In this document: piece by piece, positions 5,836-7,853 of the stretch | Layout of the letters: each line of letters starts with the position of its first letter | Numbering within the stretch: the stretch's first letter is position 1 | NCBI GenBank assembly: GCA_021785315.1 | Contig: JAJYFX010000071.1 | Coordinates: 1 to 7,853, forward strand | Length of the DNA stretch: 7,853 nt | Source of the DNA: Actinomycetes bacterium | GTDB lineage: Bacteria > Actinomycetota > Acidimicrobiia > Acidimicrobiales > Acidimicrobiaceae | Direction: 5' to 3' | Notes under the pieces: model-generated | What the model was told of the DNA's origin: nothing | Database searches by the model: none | The model's input: the letters and a program-made list of their open reading frames with translations, nothing else | Translations under genes and position numbers: made by a program

Positions 5836-6087
5836 ATGCTTGTCCTGACAAGGCGAGTCAATGAAAGCATCGTCATCGGGAACGACATCATCGTCACCGT
5901 TCTCGAGATTCAGCGAGATGCAATTCGCCTGGGCATCAAGGCACCTCACGATGTGGATATAAACCGCGAAGAACTACTTCTGCTTTTGTCAGACAAGCAA
6001 AAGGATACCGCTGCAATCGCTTCTGAGACGTCCTCGAAAGCAAATAGCAGCAATAGGGGCTCCCAACTCATCGGGGAAAAGGCCTAA
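5836..6087 (+). CDS. csrA: CsrA, RNA-binding translational regulator
   Basis: An 83-residue CsrA. Family members form a dimer that binds GGA motifs in mRNA leaders and controls translation and stability. The core aligns along its length with E. coli CsrA: MLVLTRRVNESIVIG at the N-terminus, with Leu4, Arg6 and Arg7, and APHDVDINREEL at 36-47, with Arg44 at the position of the key RNA-contacting arginine. About 22 residues past the usual 61-residue length form a Ser/Lys-rich, probably unstructured tail; an extended C-terminus in Bacillus CsrA contacts FliW. AAGGAGG ends 4 nt before the ATG. No fliW or flagellar gene is adjacent; instead the neighbours are conjugation genes on the opposite strand, and the last codons overlap the coupling-protein gene by 20 bp. 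That context suggests an element-borne copy, like the lvrC-type CsrA of Legionella elements, though a housekeeping copy next to an insertion is possible. Confidence 0.95.
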   Translation: MLVLTRRVNESIVIGNDIIVTVLEIQRDAIRLGIKAPHDVDINREELLLLLSDKQKDTAAIASETSSKANSSNRGSQLIGEKA

Positions 6088-7384
6088 GCCTGAGTCTTTG
6101 CGGCCTTGAATTTGCCTGAATCAAAAGACCATGACCCCGAGCCAACCTGAGCAATGGATTGGCATAGTGCTGCCCCGCATTGACATTTTCATGCGCAACT
6201 ACCTTTTCCACGTAATCTAGAGTTGTGTGATCCGTGATACCCGACATGCACAACTTGGACCGGTGGTTATTCACGACTGTGCCGCCATGGCTTCCGTAGA
6301 TGCCTCCAAGCTGGGTGAGGTCTTGAAATATGGAGATAAGCACGATACCGTAGCCACCGCAGGTCGAGGCAATTTTATCAAGATCCGATATCGGAGCGAT
6401 ATTTGCGAGTTCGTCCAAAAGAAACAGAACTCTAGACTTCGCCGGACCGCTTTGATAAGAAATTTCAAAAATCTTCCGCAGGAATATCTCGTATATCCCA
6501 AAGAATCGTTCAGCCCGAAACAAAGGCGAACATACAAATAAAGTATTGGAACAACTCCTGTCCAGCATTCTCGCCAAATCGATTCCGTCACGGCTCAGCA
6601 GATCGCTTATCACGGAATCGTTAAAGGGCTCGAGCAGTGACAGCAAAGTTGCGATGACTGATGAAACCGCACGCTGATCAAGGTGAAGAACTGCGTCCAA
6701 GGCATTTCTCGCTTCAAACCAGCCGGAGCCGTTCAACACTTCAAACGCAGTTTCGAAGTCCTGCGACTCGATCCATTCCACGATTCCCAAAAGGGGCCGC
6801 CCTGACTCTTTCCCGGCCAGCAGCAACGGCGCAAGCATTTTGGAGCCAAGCTGGCTCCAAAAATCCAGTTCAGCACTTTTGGGCCTTGTGACTCCGCACA
6901 AATGATCGCTGACTTCCTTAGCACTGTGGAAGTCGGAAATCAACGAGAACAGATTCCACGAACTGCTAGCGGGATCCGAGAGATCGAAAATATGGCACTC
7001 GCCCTGGCGCTGGCGGCTCGGAACGCTTTTTTGATAAAGATCCCTTTTGACGCTTGTAACTACGGCTGGACCTCTGAATCCGACAAGCATCGGCAATGCC
7101 AGGGTCATTGTCTTGCCCGAACGGGTGGGGCCGAACACAAGCAGGGAATCTGAAGCCGGAAGATACCTGCGCCAGATCATTGTGCGTCCCAAAACGATTG
7201 ACTTTGACTTAGGACCTTGGCTTTTCCGTGCTCGAAGCCTGGGAATCAAGAAGGCCGTGGGAGATACAGCTGCAAGCGCCGGGGCATTTTTGGAAGTCCG
7301 TGGCCTTTTCGATATGCTCGATTGCGACCTGCTCCAATAGAGCAGCACCAGAACAAACGCGACTGTCAGATAGATCTTAAACAT
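6068..7384 (-). CDS. VirD4/TraG-like type IV coupling protein
   Basis: A 438-residue membrane-anchored ATPase that would deliver relaxosome DNA to a conjugation channel. There is one N-terminal membrane helix (about 3-17) and then a basic linker. The ATPase has Walker A GPTRSGKT (85-92), an early VVTSVKRDLY segment (108-117), Walker B VLFLLDELANI (319-329, Asp324/Glu325), the following PISDLDKIASTCGGYGI and the ISIFQDLTQL (350-359) stretch typical of TraG/VirD4. It ends in RLRLRPFPR, a familiar tail in actinobacterial members. At 438 residues it is compact; many relatives have two helices and 500-600 residues. GAGG lies 5 nt before the ATG, overlapping the TGA of the preceding gene, which ends 6 bp upstream. 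Its last 20 bp overlap the csrA 3' end on the other strand. The frame is intact, so it is probably functional. Confidence 0.88.
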   Translation of the reverse strand: MFKIYLTVAFVLVLLYWSRSQSSISKRPRTSKNAPALAAVSPTAFLIPRLRARKSQGPKSKSIVLGRTMIWRRYLPASDSLLVFGPTRSGKTMTLALPMLVGFRGPAVVTSVKRDLYQKSVPSRQRQGECHIFDLSDPASSSWNLFSLISDFHSAKEVSDHLCGVTRPKSAELDFWSQLGSKMLAPLLLAGKESGRPLLGIVEWIESQDFETAFEVLNGSGWFEARNALDAVLHLDQRAVSSVIATLLSLLEPFNDSVISDLLSRDGIDLARMLDRSCSNTLFVCSPLFRAERFFGIYEIFLRKIFEISYQSGPAKSRVLFLLDELANIAPISDLDKIASTCGGYGIVLISIFQDLTQLGGIYGSHGGTVVNNHRSKLCMSGITDHTTLDYVEKVVAHENVNAGQHYANPLLRLARGHGLLIQANSRPQRLRLRPFPR

Positions 7385-7390
7385 GGAACC

Positions 7391-7853
7391 TCAGGGCTTC
7401 ATTGCTCGGTCGGTATTGAAAACGGTTTCCTCAGAAGTAGTCAATAGAACATCCACCATGAACGTCCGCCCGGAAACCTTCCAGAGGCACCTGCCTCTTG
7501 GAAGCGACGCGATCAGAGCAATCTCGGAAGAGGACAGGTCTAGCAAGCCCCCAAGCGTTCCGGCGGAGCTTGGATCAAGATGGAATATGACAAAAGTCTG
7601 GGAATCGCTAATCAGACCGTTGGCTGCCCTTTCGCCGATACTACCGGCATCTCCGGCGGCTGCCAGATCTTCGCTTCTGTGCACAACGGCGATGTTCGAG
7701 ATTCCGTAACCTCTGGCCAATTTCCAATAGGATCTGAAGAACCCGATACATCCTGGACTGGCAAGGGCTAGCCAAGCTTCGTCGAGTGCTATCAGATATC
7801 GGTTCGAAGTTCGTGCCAGCTGCCTGGATAGGAGCGCCAGAAACACCGGGATG
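7391..7853 (-). CDS. VirB4/TraC-like conjugation ATPase, C-terminal part (cut by window edge)
   Basis: The frame enters from the right edge and gives the last 153 residues. The visible part has a Walker B strand, YLIALDEAWLAL, about 20 residues in. It is followed by the helix GFFRSYWKLARGYGISN, IAVVHRSEDL (the arm after Walker B where VirB4 proteins read roughly 'xxTQxxxD') and the end segment LPRGRCLWKVSGRTFMVD, then TDRAM. This is the C-terminal ATPase lobe of a VirB4/TraC-like protein, the motor that assembles and energises the conjugative type IV secretion channel at the membrane. An apparent GTG at 7846 is internal, since the frame stays open to 7853 (Ile-Pro precede it). Walker A lies outside the window. 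It is followed by the coupling protein 6 bp downstream in one operon. Confidence 0.82.
   Translation of the reverse strand, partial: IPVFLALLSRQLARTSNRYLIALDEAWLALASPGCIGFFRSYWKLARGYGISNIAVVHRSEDLAAAGDAGSIGERAANGLISDSQTFVIFHLDPSSAGTLGGLLDLSSSEIALIASLPRGRCLWKVSGRTFMVDVLLTTSEETVFNTDRAMKP

Noticed and set aside
6227..7340. Several plus-strand ORFs of 76-104 codons
   Set aside because: They are antisense shadows of the coupling-protein gene and have no motifs or convincing ribosome binding sites.

Overview
The window looks like bacterial accessory DNA of moderate GC content. Genes use clear purine-rich ribosome binding sites and some GTG starts. A monoderm, probably actinobacterial (Actinomycetota) host is my best guess. 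It rests on the MacA/MacB-like exporter with an attached Cys-x4-His-Gly lipoprotein and on the style of the two conjugation ATPases. The sequence alone cannot fix the taxon.

Layout. (1) 1-221, minus: the first 73 residues of a FAD-dependent aromatic-ring hydroxylase, cut by the window edge. (2) 334-1134, plus: an IclR-family regulator divergent from it. The 112-bp gap holds overlapping -10 elements and a small inverted repeat, an arrangement like E. coli mhpR/mhpA. (3) 1284-5667, plus: a tightly packed export operon. It encodes a HlyD/MacA-type adaptor with a very long hairpin, a possible 24-codon coupling ORF, a MacB-type ATPase, a MacB-type permease and a small lipoprotein with a duplicated motif. 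Successive genes from the 24-codon ORF onward are joined by ATGA stop/start overlaps. (4) 5836-6087, plus: csrA, a post-transcriptional RNA-binding regulator. Its Shine-Dalgarno sequence lies in a six-base hairpin loop of the classic CsrA-target form. (5) 6068-7853, minus: the end of a type IV secretion/conjugation operon, with the C-terminal part of a VirB4/TraC-like ATPase followed 6 bp later by a VirD4/TraG-like coupling protein. Its 3' end overlaps the 3' end of csrA by 20 bp.

How it may fit together (inference). The right side is part of a conjugative element or plasmid. csrA sits at its border and may be an element-borne global regulator, comparable to the csrA paralogues (lvrC type) on Legionella conjugative elements. 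The exporter operon and the hydroxylase/IclR pair could be cargo or flanking chromosome; no att site, tRNA, integrase or insertion sequence is visible to decide. No stretch above 300 bp lacks a gene. The largest gaps, 1135-1283 and 5668-5835, are described as separate entries. No rRNA, tRNA or CRISPR array was seen.
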